Shown here: piece by piece, positions 12,256 to 23,617 of the stretch
How the letters are laid out: every line of letters begins with the position of its first letter
How positions within the stretch are numbered: position 1 is the first letter of the stretch
Origin: Odiellus spinosus
Taxonomy: Eukaryota > Arthropoda > Arachnida > Opiliones > Phalangiidae
NCBI GenBank assembly: GCA_963920705.1
Contig: OY987239.1
Location: 806,001-870,000 of the forward strand
DNA length: 64,000 nt
Reading direction: 5' to 3'
Position numbers and translations under genes: made by a program
The notes under the pieces: generated by a model
Database searches by the model: none
The model's input: the letters and a program-made list of their open reading frames with translations, nothing else
What the model was told of the DNA's origin: nothing

Positions 12256-12669
12256 CTCTTTCATATGTTCATGCAAAATGTTATCCCAAATGCTCCGGAA
12301 GACTTCAATATGTCTCCAGTTTATAAGAATTCAGAAACCAGAATATTCACAGCCGTAGATCCGACAAGTTTCGGTGGAACGGCAAGATTTTCACTTGCAG
12401 GATTTGAAGACATAATTTGAATATTAACGGCGATTTTTATCATTATTTTGTCCGTCACATCTTTGCTTTTCAAGTATTTTATCCAGCAACACTCTCATCA
12501 ACGTAGTTACTTGTGTTTTGAATACATCTTCTTCTATGTGGCGTCGTTTTTGCAAAACAGTTAAGTATATTTTTTAAATAGGAATTATGCCCCAGAAAGT
12601 GCCTTCGCTATATATGACGTCGGGTCGTTGATTTACTTAGGATATGTTTGAGAAAAGGTGTCCTTCATC

Positions 12670-12978
12670 CATGGATTAATCAACCTCACAGGGATAATTC
12701 ACTCTGGTACGATTTGCTATACTAGTAGTTGAATTTGTTTGTTTCAAACATGGCTGCCAGACATTTTATCCGGCCCCACAATTTTACCCCCTTACCGATA
12801 CAAATCCGGAAGTTATCCATGAGAGCATCGTCTGCTTTAGAGTTTTTTCCCCTTCAATATTTTACCCCTTGTATCGGCAGCTAGAAACTTCCGGTTTAGA
12901 CAATTTTTGTCACCAGGCTGCGATTCGAACAATCATTTTACCAGAGTGAATTATCCCTGTGAGGTTGATTAATCCATG
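12670..12978. mobile_element. Palindromic MITE with 7-bp duplication in IR intron
   Basis: 309 bp with inverted ends CATGGATTAATCAACCTCAC and GTGAGGTTGATTAATCCATG. The flanks CTTCATC (12,663-12,669 and 12,979-12,985) are a perfect 7-bp duplication. Lies in the first visible intron of the plus-strand receptor. Confidence 0.9.
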
Positions 12979-13012
12979 CTTCATCCAAGTATGTTTATCC
13001 AGGGTTCGTACG

Positions 13013-13270
13013 CAACCTGAAAAAGTCAGGGAAATCGAAAATGGACCCAAAAGATGAGGGAAATCTTTTTTGGGCGAAAGTTTGGGATGATTTGTAACTA
13101 TGAATAAGTTACTATTATAAACGTTCTACCTCAATGTGTCAATTTATAGTTTACAAATTTAGAAAAGTCATGAAAATTATTGAAAATGGATAGATTTATT
13201 AAAAAAATGATCAGGGGAAATCTGGAAAAGTCAGGGAAATTGTTTTTGAAAATTTGTAAGAACTCTGTTA
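13013..13270. mobile_element. GTCAGGGAA-type element, degraded copy
   Basis: Starts near CAACCTGAAAAAGTCAGGGAA and carries two further (A/G)GTCAGGGAAAT blocks at its right side. Related to 4,718-5,256 and 7,905-8,195 but with little of the tandem array. Confidence 0.6.
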
Positions 13271-13998
13271 CCTAAAACTCTTCATGGATGGTATCAGTAC
13301 GTGTTACTGATACGTGTTATTCAAAAGGACATAAGTCACATTCATTTTTAACGAAGAATGCAACCTAACATTTTTATTTTGGTCACTTTCAATTTGCAAG
13401 TTGACCGAGATAGATGTCGCTTTCCTGAGGAATCTATCTGGGGATTACATAATGAATAACCAATCGCGAGTCTCGCGTCGCTAAGAGCCAATTGAATAAG
13501 GCTCTATCGAAGTTAGATCGTAGAACCCTTAGCGACATCTAGGTGGTAATATAGAGATCTCTAGTTAAATTTATAATTTGATTTAGAAATTGTAAATCTT
13601 AAATATAAATATTTTAAAATCACTCTTTAATTATTTGACACTTAAAATAAATCCCAATTAATTCTTACAAACGCGTATATTCGGTTATTAACTTAACATT
13701 TATTAATTTTCCGCCTACATTAGAATTTCCCGCCGTTTTTGTCCGTAAGAAAGCGACATCTAACGATATTTCTGAAGTCGGTACCTCCGCCCCCATTTTG
13801 TTTCTTACGGATTGGCGTAGTATTAGAGAAGGCAATGCCCGTAAAATAGGCTTAGCTGGATTCATGGAGATCCTGAATTTCGTTGTATTGGTCAGCGGCC
13901 AATGAGCCTCCGCCCGGCGTTAAGGCGAGATCTCGGCCATGAGACAAAACCTATTTTATGAACGCAAATCTTTTATTCCCCTCTTAATTTACAAACAG
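13271..13998. other. Intron sequence of the plus-strand IR, with MITE J fragment
   Basis: No coding signal. About 13,846-13,945 (GCTTAGCTGGATTCATGGAG and following) matches the ends of the palindromic element at 15,943-16,090. It also provides an empty-site relative for the hAT-like insertion at 14,928. Confidence 0.5.
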
Positions 13999-14301
13999 AA
14001 CCCGATGTTTACATTCAACAAAATTCTATCAAATATTTATTGGCTGGATGGTTACTGGCCATGTCTGTTCTGGCCAATTCATATTCGGGTATTTTGAAAA
14101 GCAAACTGACAGTCTCGAAATTTTCTCGGATCAACACTCTGCAAGATATTGAACATAGTCCAGGAACTAAACCACTTCTTAGTCACCCATCTCAATTTGT
14201 CAATTATTTAACAAAGGTAACAAATACTATATTTTAAGTCTAGAAAAACAGTCAGCTTCGAACAAACCTAGAAATATCACGGTATTATAATGTTCATAAA
14301 A

Positions 14302-14575
14302 ATATCAAGGCCATTGGGGTACACTCTTTACTCGCCGATCTGTTAAGAGATGTCGCTATCGTAGTTCCCATTCTGATTGGCTAAGCTATGACGAGAGAGA
14401 CAAACTACACGGTAACCCCTCCCCTCGTGCTTCGAGGCTTCACGCGTTTGCATAGCAACGGATGTAATACGTGGATAGGTACGAGAGCGTGAGATAGAGT
14501 GAGGCGTAGGCGCGCCATCTATTGTGATAATTCATCATTATATTTGCACCCCAATGGCCATAGCCCCATGGATCA
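14302..14575. mobile_element. MITE family I, complete copy
   Basis: Ends in inverted GGCCATTGGGGT at the left (14,314) and ACCCCAATGGCC at the right. The interior shares long segments with 11,985-12,195. Lies in the second visible intron of the plus-strand IR. Confidence 0.65.
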
Positions 14576-14927
14576 GTTGGTTTATGAGTATGGAAATTTC
14601 TAATTCCTTAATTGGGAACTATAGTATCGTGTTGTATTATGGGTTCATGTGTTGTTTTTGTCGAATGTAAAGGTACCATTTAGCTTGACGAAGTCGAAAC
14701 AGTTTTGTTTTTAAATAAATTGATTCCGTTATCTCCACGAGCGTCTTCTACCGACAAAATGCTTTATTGAGAGGACCTCGATCTCCTTAAATCTTTATTG
14801 CAATCTAATAACTAGTGATTTTTATCGATTCCATATAGTTTCAATAGGCCTAATCCACCAGTAACATAATTTAGAAATAAATATTAAACTAGAAATAAAT
14901 TTGAAACTTACCCAGGCTTAGCTGGAT

Positions 14928-15934
14928 CAAGGGGCTAGTCACTTCAAAATATTTTGTACACCTGATTTCCGATTCCAAAATATTTAAGTGATTTCCAGTG
15001 ATTTCCAAGTGAATTCCTGGATTTCTAAAAAAGTTGATTTCCATTTGATTTCCATTTGATTTCCATTTGATTTCCATTTGATTTCCATTTGATTTCCATT
15101 TGATTTCCATTTGATTTCCATTTGATTTCCATTTGATTTCCATTTGATTTCCATTTGATTTCCATTTGATTTCCATTTGATTTCCATTTGATTTCCATTT
15201 GATTTCCATTTGATTTCCATTTGATTTCCATTTGATTTCCATTTGATTTCCATTTGATTTCCTTTGATTTCCTTTGAGTTCCTTTGATTTCGTTTGATTT
15301 CGTTTGATTTCCTTTGATTTCCTTATATTTGCATTTGATTCCGGTTATTTCTCGTGATTCCTTGTAATTTCCTGTGATTCCCTAAATGATTTCTGATTTC
15401 CATTTGATTTCCATTTGATTTCCATTTGATTTCCATTTGATTGCCATTTGATTGCCATTTGATTTCCATTTGATTTCCATTTTATTTCCATTTTATTTCC
15501 ATTTGATTTCCATTTGATTTCCATTTGATTTCCTTTGATTTCCTTTGAGTTCCTTTGATTTCGTTTGATTTCGTTTGATTTCCTTTGATTTCCTTTGATT
15601 TCCTTATATTTGCATTTGATTCCGGTTATTTCTCGTGATTCCTTGTAATTTCCTGTGATTCCCTAAATGATTTCTGATTTCCATTTGATTTCCTGTGATT
15701 CCCAAAAAATTTTGATTTAAAGATTTCCTCTGATTTCTTTAGATTTCCATTTGATTTCCTCTGATTTCTTTAGATTTCCATTTAATTTCCTCTGATTTAT
15801 TTTGATTACCAGTGATTTCCTCTGATCTCTTGTGATTTCCAAATTTTCCAGAATTTTTTTATGATTGCCAGTGATTTCCTATGAATTCTGTGAATTCTGG
15901 AAATCACCTGATTTCTCGAGTGACTAGCCCCTCA
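14928..15934. mobile_element. hAT-like non-autonomous element carrying a minisatellite
   Basis: 1,007 bp. Left end CAAGGGGCTAGTCACT; right end AGTGACTAGCCCCTCA (14-bp inverted repeat AGGGGCTAGTCACT). It is flanked by a perfect 8-bp duplication AGCTGGAT (14,920-14,927 and 15,935-15,942), as expected for hAT. The empty sequence GCTTAGCTGGATTCATGG survives in the related element at about 13,852. Nearly all of the interior is an 11-bp tandem array and its decayed derivatives. No transposase is encoded. Confidence 0.85.
15031..15720. repeat. 11-bp minisatellite inside the hAT-like element
   Basis: Unit CCATTTGATTT, about 21 near-perfect copies between 15,031 and 15,265, then CCTTTGATTT and degenerate variants. 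A higher-order block of roughly 280 bp (perfect array plus variant tail including CGGTTATTTCTCGTGATTCC) is duplicated: the variant tail occurs at about 15,262-15,410 and again at 15,530-15,690. Open frames on the minus strand here (repeated MEIKWKSNGNQ) are repeat artefacts. Confidence 0.95.
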
Positions 15935-15942
15935 AGCTGGAT

Positions 15943-16090
15943 TTATGGAGATGCTGAATTTCTTCGCATTGTAGGGTCAGCGACCAATGATCAAAGGCTC
16001 GTGGTTAAGGTGAGATCTCCATGAGGGTTTTCGATTGGTCGCTGACCTTTCAATTAGAAGAAATTCAGGATCTCCATCAATCTAGGTTAG
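15943..16090. mobile_element. Palindromic MITE J
   Basis: Left arm GGAGATGCTGAATTTCTTC and right arm GAAGAAATTCAGGATCTCC, with inner complementary segments GGTCAGCGACCAATGA and TTGGTCGCTGACC. Its left end was split by the hAT-like insertion (the part at 14,905-14,927 belongs to it). A partial relative is at 13,846. Confidence 0.7.
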
Positions 16091-16784
16091 CGTATTTTCG
16101 TGGTTAGTATTAAATTATTTGTAGTTTGGTATTTTTTTGTATTTTTTTTACAAACACCATAAGGAATCGATAAAAAACTCGTTTGTTTTTAGACTGCATT
16201 CTCCCTTTAAGCGATAGATTTCACAAAATATGAGTAAGATGGGGTTTCCAAATGTTACTTGTATAAAACCTTCAAAGATTATGAAAAGTTGTTTTATAGT
16301 AATTGAACAAACATATGACTAAATAATTCAACATTCGGCTTTAAAAATTAAAGTCTGATCCGTTAACTTTCGTAGTTTTTCATCAAAGATCCTAACAATA
16401 AGGAAATGATCAAATTAAACTCTGACGCTCATCGTTACGAAGGATTCTTGACACCATCTTACTTGGAAACATTTCCTAACGGAACTGTCAAATACGCGTG
16501 GATAAATTCTGTATCAGACGTAATGAATGAGTTAAGAAGCGATGCTTTGAGAGATCATCTCAAAAAATACCAGAAACAAATCTATGTTGGCAAAAAAAAA
16601 TACTTTTCAAGCATGGGTGTCATTCCATTTAGTAAAACACTACCTGTACGAATCATGGAAAACGTCTATTACTTGTGAGTGTTCATGAATATTTACTTAC
16701 ACGCGGAACATCATAAAGATGTAGCTGGCAATTTCATACTAGAGATGGTCGTTTAATTTGGCATATTTTAACAAAAGCAAATCA

Positions 16785-17111
16785 CTTTTTTCCATGGAAG
16801 TAAACAACGCCACGTAGCTTAATATTACCAGCAAAGGTCCAGGTAAATGTGAGGGCAGATTATAATTCGGCCGCTGTGACTGTAAATAGTGAACGGAGGA
16901 AGCGCCACTCTCTGAGAAATTCCGGAGTTGGGGGGAGACAATATAGCCAAGCGCGGCCCGCCTAAATTCCGTCACTCTCTCCCGACTCCAAATCACTCGA
17001 GCCAGAGAGGGGTGATGACTTTTTTTGCCTATTTTTAAATGATGAGCTATTTATGATCTGGACCTTTGCTGATGGTATTAAGCTATGGGGTGTTGTTTAC
17101 GTTTATGGAAT
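16785..17111. mobile_element. MITE family G, copy 2
   Basis: Inverted ends around TTCCATGGAAGTAAACAACG (left) and TTGTTTACGTTTATGGAA (right); also the inner pair AGCAAAGGTCCAG / CTGGACCTTTGCT. It has an extra ~150-bp GC-richer centre compared with copy 1. It lies in the third visible intron of the IR pseudogene, just after the exon ending at 16,674, and family H copy 2 is inserted directly against its right end. Confidence 0.75.
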
Positions 17112-17115
17112 AAAT

Positions 17116-18241
17116 CAGAAGCCGATGAAACCCTCCTTTGAAGTCTATTACTCCTTGGTCTTGTCTACCCCTCTCTGTATGGGTTACTTTAAAAAAGCGC
17201 GATTTGTACGCCTCCTAACGGTAGATATTTTCGGATCGGGAGTTCCTCGAACGAATATCTCTAGCAGCCTTGGGGTTCGTCAAAAAAGTCGTCGTATGTG
17301 GAGAGAGAGAATTTCCAATTTTCCGTAGACAGGGGGTATGAAGTAGGACCCCTCCGATCTCGTAAAATTGTGAATTTTACCTATGCAGAAAGGAGCGCTA
17401 CCTGGAAGGTTTGTTCCCATTTCGCCCAAATATTTCGCCCAAAATTATCTATTCCCATTTCGCCCAATCCTACTTCACCCAAAGGTATTATCATTTGGCC
17501 CAAAATTATCGATTCCCAATTCGCCCAATCCCACTTCGCCCAATCTTTTTATCAGTTAGTAAAGAATTATCTATTCCCATTTCGCTCAACCTAAAATTCC
17601 TTTTCACCGTTTCGCCTAAAATTGTTAGGTTAGGTTACCAAAACTAATAAATTAATTTGTTCTTTAGATTGGGTTGGGTTAGGTTGGGTTTTGGTTGGGT
17701 TTGGTTAGGTTAGGTTAGGTTACCAAAATTAATAAAGAAAATAGTTCTTAAGATTGAGTTGGGTTATGTTGGGTTAGGTTAGGTTAGGTTAGGTTAGGTT
17801 ACCAAAACTAATAAAGAAAATTGTTCTATAGATTGGGTTGGGTTAGAGTTGGTTGGGTTAAGGTAGGTTGGGTTGGGTTAGATTACCAAAATTAATAAAG
17901 TAAAGTGTTTAGTTACATCAAGAAGTGCGGGTAGAAATAATTAAACAGGACGAAGGAACCGATCAAGAGGATTTTGTTCGCATATGCCTTGGGTGTGGAT
18001 TGGGCGAAATAAGAATTTGGCAAAAATGGAATTATGCGAAATGTGATTTGGCGAAATGGGAATTAGGGGAAATGGGATTGGACGAAATAGGATTGGGCTG
18101 ATTGGGAATTGGGCCAATTGAGTTTGGGCCAGTTGAGATTGGGCGAAATTGGAATTGGGCCAAATGTTTTGGGCGAATTGGGATAGAACCATATGGGTTA
18201 TTAGAGTAGTAGACTTCAAAGGAGGGTTTCATCTACTTCTG
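17116..18241. mobile_element. MITE family H, copy 2, expanded by inner arrays
   Basis: Ends CAGAAGCCGATGAAACCC and GGGTTTCATCTACTTCTG. Flanks AATAAAT (17,109-17,115) and AATAAAG (18,242-18,248) are a 7-bp duplication with one mismatch. The left 290 bp match family H copy 1. The rest (17,400-18,200) is a foldback of short arrays, described separately, absent from copy 1, so copy 2 has acquired about 800 bp. Confidence 0.8.
17405..18190. repeat. Foldback arrays with TTAGG-type core
   Basis: Left arm (17,405-17,615) is an irregular array of TTCCCATTTCGCCCAA-like units; right arm (17,995-18,190) is the inverse, TTGGGCGAAATGGGAATT-like. Between them about four ~70-bp units combine GGTTAGGTTAGGTTACC runs with AAAACTAATAAAGAAAATTG. 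The TTAGG runs resemble insect telomere repeat, here interstitial. Confidence 0.8.
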
Positions 18242-18248
18242 AATAAAG

Positions 18249-18660
18249 TGATAGACTTTGATTTTAATTGTAATTTTCGACGACTTCAGGGTAACCACAT
18301 TTCCTATAAGGCTATATTTTATAATTTTCATATATTTTCAAAGTTTTTTCGTAAGTTCCTATTATTTCGACCGTTTTCAAGATTTCTTTCTTCTGTTGCA
18401 TGTTTTTAATATTGACGCTTAAAAATTACAAAAATGAAGTGAAATGGTTTTGGAAACTTGTGTCAAGTGTCATCATCTTCACTGTTTAGTTTTATAATAT
18501 CAAAAAAGATAGTTTTTCACCCTTTTTATTTTAACTTCATATTTGAAACCTATTATTTGTCGTATTATCCTGCCGCGCTTATATTTTAAATAGAGAACCA
18601 TAAAAACCAAAAATATATTCCATATATCAGTATCTGTAGCGTAATTCTTTCTATTTGAAC
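18249..18660. other. Intron sequence, no feature recognised
   Basis: AT-rich, lying before the final exon of the IR pseudogene. A pyrimidine-rich stretch ending TTGAACAG (18,655-18,662) is the acceptor for that exon. Confidence 0.45.
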
Positions 18661-18909
18661 AGGAGTCCTAGGTATGTGGAAACTGAGCAGGGCACGCGAA
18701 ATAATCGAATCTGGGATCGTAAATACGGGCACTGCTGGGCGCTTGAAAAATTAACCAGTTAGAATTTGGAGAGAGTTATGACAGTTGAGGAATTAATTGT
18801 CGTATTTGAAACTTGGATGTATGGCATCTCCATCTCTATGGCAATATTGCTACTCGAACTGCTTGTCAATTATTTTCATTAAACTGAAGGTATTCAGCAT
18901 ATTACACAT

Positions 18910-19585
18910 AGAGCTCCGAATCGTATTTCCATTCTTCTGTTATTCGTATATTTATAGATATTTTCCGTAAATAAAAAATTTTATATTCGTATAATTCTTA
19001 AACGTATAAGGCTTACCCCGATCTAATTTAACTTAACTGATAAATTACTCGCTCGATTCATTAATTACCTACTTTTTTCGAAAATAATTATTTTATTTCT
19101 ATTTTCTGGGCTGTCTGGTGAGCACCACTTATTGGCCTTGCCTCAGTGGTCGCCTGCAATTTGATTTGCGAAATAAATATTATTAAATTTATTATTATCT
19201 ACGAACAAATTACTCGTTTTCAAACGTATAGCGATGGATAAGAAACATTCGAGTTTCCAGAATTAGTCTAAAATATAAGAAAAATATTTCAAATTCACTT
19301 TTAATTTGAAGAATATAAAAAAAACAACTAAACTAAGATTTTCAACCATCTTTTTATTCGTTGTTTTTCACGAAAATAAATTTTGAATTTTTTTATCTGA
19401 ACGTATAACGCGGATAATATTCTAAGCTAAAGCCATTTTTGGATATGGATTATTTTTTTTACTTTATCTTCGAATAAGTTTACTCGAATTAAAAATTGTC
19501 TATTTTTTATCAAACTGATAATATATACATCAGAATTTAGTAGATTTTATCCAATTAATAAAAATTAGACGAATTCCGAGTTCTA
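18910..19585. mobile_element. MITE family E, copy 2
   Basis: Starts AGAGCTCCGAATCGTAT and ends GACGAATTCCGAGTTCT. The second half is close to 6,190-6,540 (shared CGATGGATAAGAAACATTC). It begins just downstream of the IR pseudogene. Confidence 0.7.
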
Positions 19586-20310
19586 TTATGTTACTCAAAC
19601 AGCTATACTATTTACCGTGAAAATTCGTTTTATTTCTTGTTTAGTTTTAACACGGGAAAATGTAGATCACCATACTTGCGAAGTTATCAAGATTTCAAAT
19701 TTAATGCATTGTTCCTTAATAGAGCTTTTTTTTTGATACACGCCCATATATATGAATGAACATTTGCCTAAATCGTTGAAATTATTTCATGTTTGTGCTG
19801 CCATTAGTATTATATTTTTATGGTTATTTGAGAATAGTTATTGTTCTAAATTTAACATGACACACCGTATAATAACACGCGTTTAATGATGTCTCGACTT
19901 ATTTGGACAATCTTAGCGTTGGATTCGATTAAAAAAAAAGTGTTCCAAGTTTGTAAAACTTTTAGTATTTGCATAAGATATTCTGATTTATAAAATGGCC
20001 TTATTCGATTACTAATTTGCTTAAAATTAGACTGTATTCGGAATTCGTATAATTTTAATTTTATTAATTGGATAAAATCAAAATTCCGATGTACATTATC
20101 TGTTATTCGAAGATAAAGTAAAAAACGTAATCCATATCCGTTTTTATCCAAAAATGGCCTTATCTTAGAATATTATCCGCGTTATACGTTCGGATAAAAA
20201 ACATTCAAAATTTATTTTCGTGAAAAATAATTAATAAATTGATGATTTAAAATTTTAGTTTCGTTGTTTTATTTATATTCATCGAATAAAAGTCAATTTG
20301 TAATATTTTT
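19586..20310. mobile_element. Flank shared with 6,840-7,260, then inverted MITE E fragment
   Basis: 19,640-20,030 repeats sequence found downstream of MITE E copy 1 (TAATAGAGCTTT, GATACACGCCCAT). 20,036-20,310 is an inverted partial copy of the E interior (ATCCATATCCGTTTTTATCC, ATTATCCGCGTTATACGTTC). It abuts the truncated 3' end of Helentron copy K1. Confidence 0.6.
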
Positions 20311-23300
20311 CTTATCAAGATAAATTTGAATGCAAAAGAATCAAACTTAATTCAAAATAAAATTTTGAGAACCAGAGTCGGAAAAAAATTTGCTGAATAA
20401 TGAATTAATTTTAATATAAATGCGTATCGAGTAAAATAAGCAAGGTCAAGGTTCTTCTTTTAAAACCATATAATAATTTTGAAGGCTCTAGAGTTTTTGC
20501 AGACCAAGTAACGAAAATAGGCAAAATATTATATCACATTGAACCTATAAGCATTTCTTCAGTATACTAACACAACCCTAAATAATTCTCTACTTAAAAC
20601 CAAACCTAACTAGAGAAAAAAAGGAAAATAAATAAGATATAACCACATAGATTTCAAGATAAATAATCCAGTCCATAATTCAGTATTAAAACAAAAAAGT
20701 CAGAATTAAGACAACTGAAATTAGCAATCTTTGGTAATATGTAAAATAGCCCTTACACGAACAATTTAAGTAAAGCAAATTATCAAATAAACGCCAAATA
20801 AGTCAATTAATTAAAATGAAAAATATTAATCTTACCACTACCAAATAGCGGGCAGAAAACACAGACATCAAGATAACATTAGCAAAATAAATTTTCAACA
20901 CCGGTAATCCTGAGAACTAGATTCTACAAAGTCTTCCTGAATAATAAATTTATTTTAATCTAAAAACTATAAAGTCTTAAAAAAATATATATACAAATAA
21001 CATATTGATAAACCAATTAAAATTAGATGCGAAAAACATTTAATCTCGATATGAGATTAAATACACAAGGTCAAGGTTCTTCTTTTAAAACCATATCAGA
21101 ATTTTGACGGTTGTAGAGTATTTGTAGAACAAGTAACGTGAAAAGGCAAAATGTTATATCACATTGAACCTATACATGGCTTCAGTATACAACACAACCC
21201 TAATAAACCTATCAATAAACAACTAACGCATTGGCTTTCCGTATATCAGGTTAAACTAAAAATTATGATGTAAAATTCGCTTATTTGCGCTACTCGGTCT
21301 ACATATACTCTACTTGTCTGTACAGAAAGTTTTAAGTAACCTTTTTTTAAGTTAACCTTTTTTGTGGATTAAGGCTGTGAGTGAAGAGTAAAATATATTC
21401 TTTTAAGGCAGGACAGACCAGAGTAAAATTACACCAAGTTGGGAAACAGCGTCATATGACGACAAACTAACTAGAATATTTTTCAAAATATTTAAGGCCT
21501 GGTTCTTCGCGCGACTTTCGTCGATTTGCCGGAAATGGGCACTTGTCTCATAGCCGCGCGCCATCTTTTCGCAGTAACAGGTTGCCAGACTATTTCTAAT
21601 TTTATTTCCCACAAACCAAATTCAAGTTGTTAGTCCAACACCTCCGATATGATAAAATATAGGAGGCGTTGGTTAGTCTGTCGCTATATTCACACTACAA
21701 AAAGATGGCGGACGATCACGTGACAAAAGTTTTCCCCGCCAAAATTTTCGCGAGGGTCTCTAGACTTCCGGTTTTGGAAATCGACCAGGACTATACTGCA
21801 AATCCAGCCCTTCTCCTGACACACGCGAAATTTAAACCCTCGCGCGAGTTTCAAGCATATTTGATTTCTCGAACAACTTCAATGTGCATCCGCTTTTAGA
21901 ATTTTTGCAACTTGTCGAGTGTAAACCGGCTCGATCTTTTCGCGGGATCACAGTTGCGAAGTTTGTACAACTTAAAGCACGTTCGCAAATCGAACAAGTA
22001 CTCTAGTGAAATAATTGCAGACCGGAAGTGTGTGGCGGCTTATTGAACTTGCCTACCTTAATTACCGTATAGCCTATCCTAGTAGTAGGAATGGGGCTGC
22101 TATTGAGTAGTTGTCCATTTATTAAAGTCTGGGTCTATACTCTATAACACATCCTAGTCGCGGGACTCAAATACATTTATAAATAAAGTAGAGATTAGGA
22201 TTTTAAGTATAATTGAGCACTTGGTGTAGGATGTCCAACTTGATCGTATTTTTTTTCCCTAATGTAAAGTCATACTTGCCTTACAGTCTAAGAATTGCGA
22301 ATCAAGTCGCCGAAAAACAGGTACTTGCAAAGGGTTCTTGCAAGAAGTACGTGCCTTATTTAAACACACTACTCAAAATATGTGATAATAGGTGCGTTTT
22401 ACCACCGCCTTAGCAACCAAGAGCCGTTGCCGAATCAACTAGGCAACACCGCTAGCGTGTAAGCCTAACGTGAACCTCCCCTCGCCCTACACAAGGTTAT
22501 CATTGAGTGGAAAAATTATAATCTCGCTTATGTATACCCCGAGAAGCGATGCTTATACAAAGTTAAAAAAAAAAAAATCTATCTAGTCTACTTTTTAACC
22601 AAAAATAGATAAAAAACAAAAGTATACAAATTGGTCTATAATGTTATTTAAATTCTTCAATCCACCCCGAGTTTGCAGAAAGCCAAAACGTATACTGCCC
22701 GTTATACCTCTGCTTTTTTTACTAAATGATATATGGAAAATAGCTTAGCGCTTGCTGTCAACTCAAGCTGGTATTAGTATAGAAATTGGCTTAAATTTTT
22801 CAATCCACCCCGAGTTTGCAGCAAGCCTAAGCGTATACGGCCCTTTATACATTTGCTATTTTAACTAAATGATATATGGGAAATAGCTTAGCGCGTGCTG
22901 TCAACTCAAGCTGCTATTAAACGGTCAAATATTTGGAGAATTTCTTAAATATCTTCAAAACTATCGCCAATTTAAAATTTAATTTTCAGCTACGTTATTA
23001 ATAAGATTAAGAGAAATAATTATAATATTTTGAATTATATTTTAAATTAATATTATGTTTCAATTCACTAAAAGATATCACGCCATAATGCTACATTGTA
23101 CTATACTTCCAAAAGGTGACTATATAAGCGGATCGAATACCTTTATACAGTATCTGACTGTGAAAAGATCTGGTGAAGATCTCACCTTATCGATGCTCAG
23201 ACGTTTATCGTAACCCTGAGTGCTCACGTGTCGGCCAATTGGGGGGTGATGTGGACCATATTAGTGAGGGACGCCTCGCTAGTATGGCCCGCTGAGATCG

Positions 23301-23617
23301 GACACTGGAGGCTGGACCTTGATGTGGGGATGGTCGGAGGTGATTATAACAGTGGGAGACGTCCCATTGCGTATAATCGCCTTCAACTGTCCAGCATCGA
23401 GGTTTGACCGTAAAGTGGATGGTGGAAGGTTATAATATGCAATTGGAGACGTCCTGTTGCATATCATTGCACGACACTTGAAACTTAATGTGGCAGCCAC
23501 GCTTAAAGGAGGTAATTCCGTTGTACGGGATTGAACGTTAAGCTGGCATGTAATGTCTCTAGACTTTTTGCTCTACGACCAGTGTAAAACCTCCCCCTGA
23601 AGTTCAGTCGGGGAGGT
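20311..23617 (-). mobile_element. Non-autonomous Helentron-like element K1, 3'-truncated
   Basis: On the minus strand it begins at 23,617 with the hairpin end ACCTCCCCGACTGAAC (palindrome 23,590-23,617) shared with elements at 41,372 and 55,294. Its body matches 50,704-53,950 (K3) in opposite orientation over about 3.3 kb, and the last ~170 bp including the family 3' end are missing. A 145-bp direct duplication lies at about 22,660-22,930 (shared CAATCCACCCCGAGTTTGCA). Only short conserved open stretches are present and no protein is recognisable. Confidence 0.75.
23590..23617 (-). other. 5'-terminal hairpin of K1
   Basis: Imperfect palindrome CCTCCCCCTGAAGTTCAGTC followed by GGGGAGGT on the plus strand. 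The same hairpin design (ACCTCCCC ... GGGGAGGT) is found at 41,372 and 55,294, each at the same end of the element. Confidence 0.7.

Larger units (their letters stand above)
12256..18882 (+). pseudogene. Second ionotropic receptor gene, four exons, two in-frame stops
   Basis: A diverged relative of the minus-strand IR at 1.3-3.7 kb, read in the opposite direction. Exons: 12,256-12,559 (S1 end and first membrane segment, ILTAIFIIILSVTSLLF), 13,999-14,216 (second membrane segment, WLLAMSVLANSYSGILKS, carrying the IR SYSxxL signature), 16,376-16,674 (S2, donor GTGAGT after YYL), and 18,663-18,882 (C-terminal membrane segment, FETWMYGISISMAILLLELL, then TAA). Exon phases join cleanly at all three junctions, and they sit at the positions used in the other IR: RYVETEQ here aligns with RFVETDQ there. 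Two stops interrupt it: TGA at 12,418-12,420, where a Trp (TGG) is expected before membrane segment 1, and TAG at 18,760-18,762. The donor at 12,560 (GTTAAG) is weak. Introns are filled with MITEs. It is probably a recent pseudogene; segregating null alleles or sequencing errors are alternatives. Upstream exons were not found. Confidence 0.72.

Noticed and set aside
14889..15253. Minus-strand open frames repeating MEIKWKSNGNQ
   Set aside because: By-products of the 11-bp minisatellite in the hAT-like element.
17620..17900. A true chromosome end (TTAGG repeats)
   Set aside because: Tracts are short, interrupted, inside a MITE and flanked by ordinary sequence on both sides; the same holds at 43,300 and 44,800.
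21403..22413. Short open frames conserved between K1 and K3
   Set aside because: Both are copies of the same transposon, so similarity is by descent; frames are short, no domain, and different lengths in each copy.
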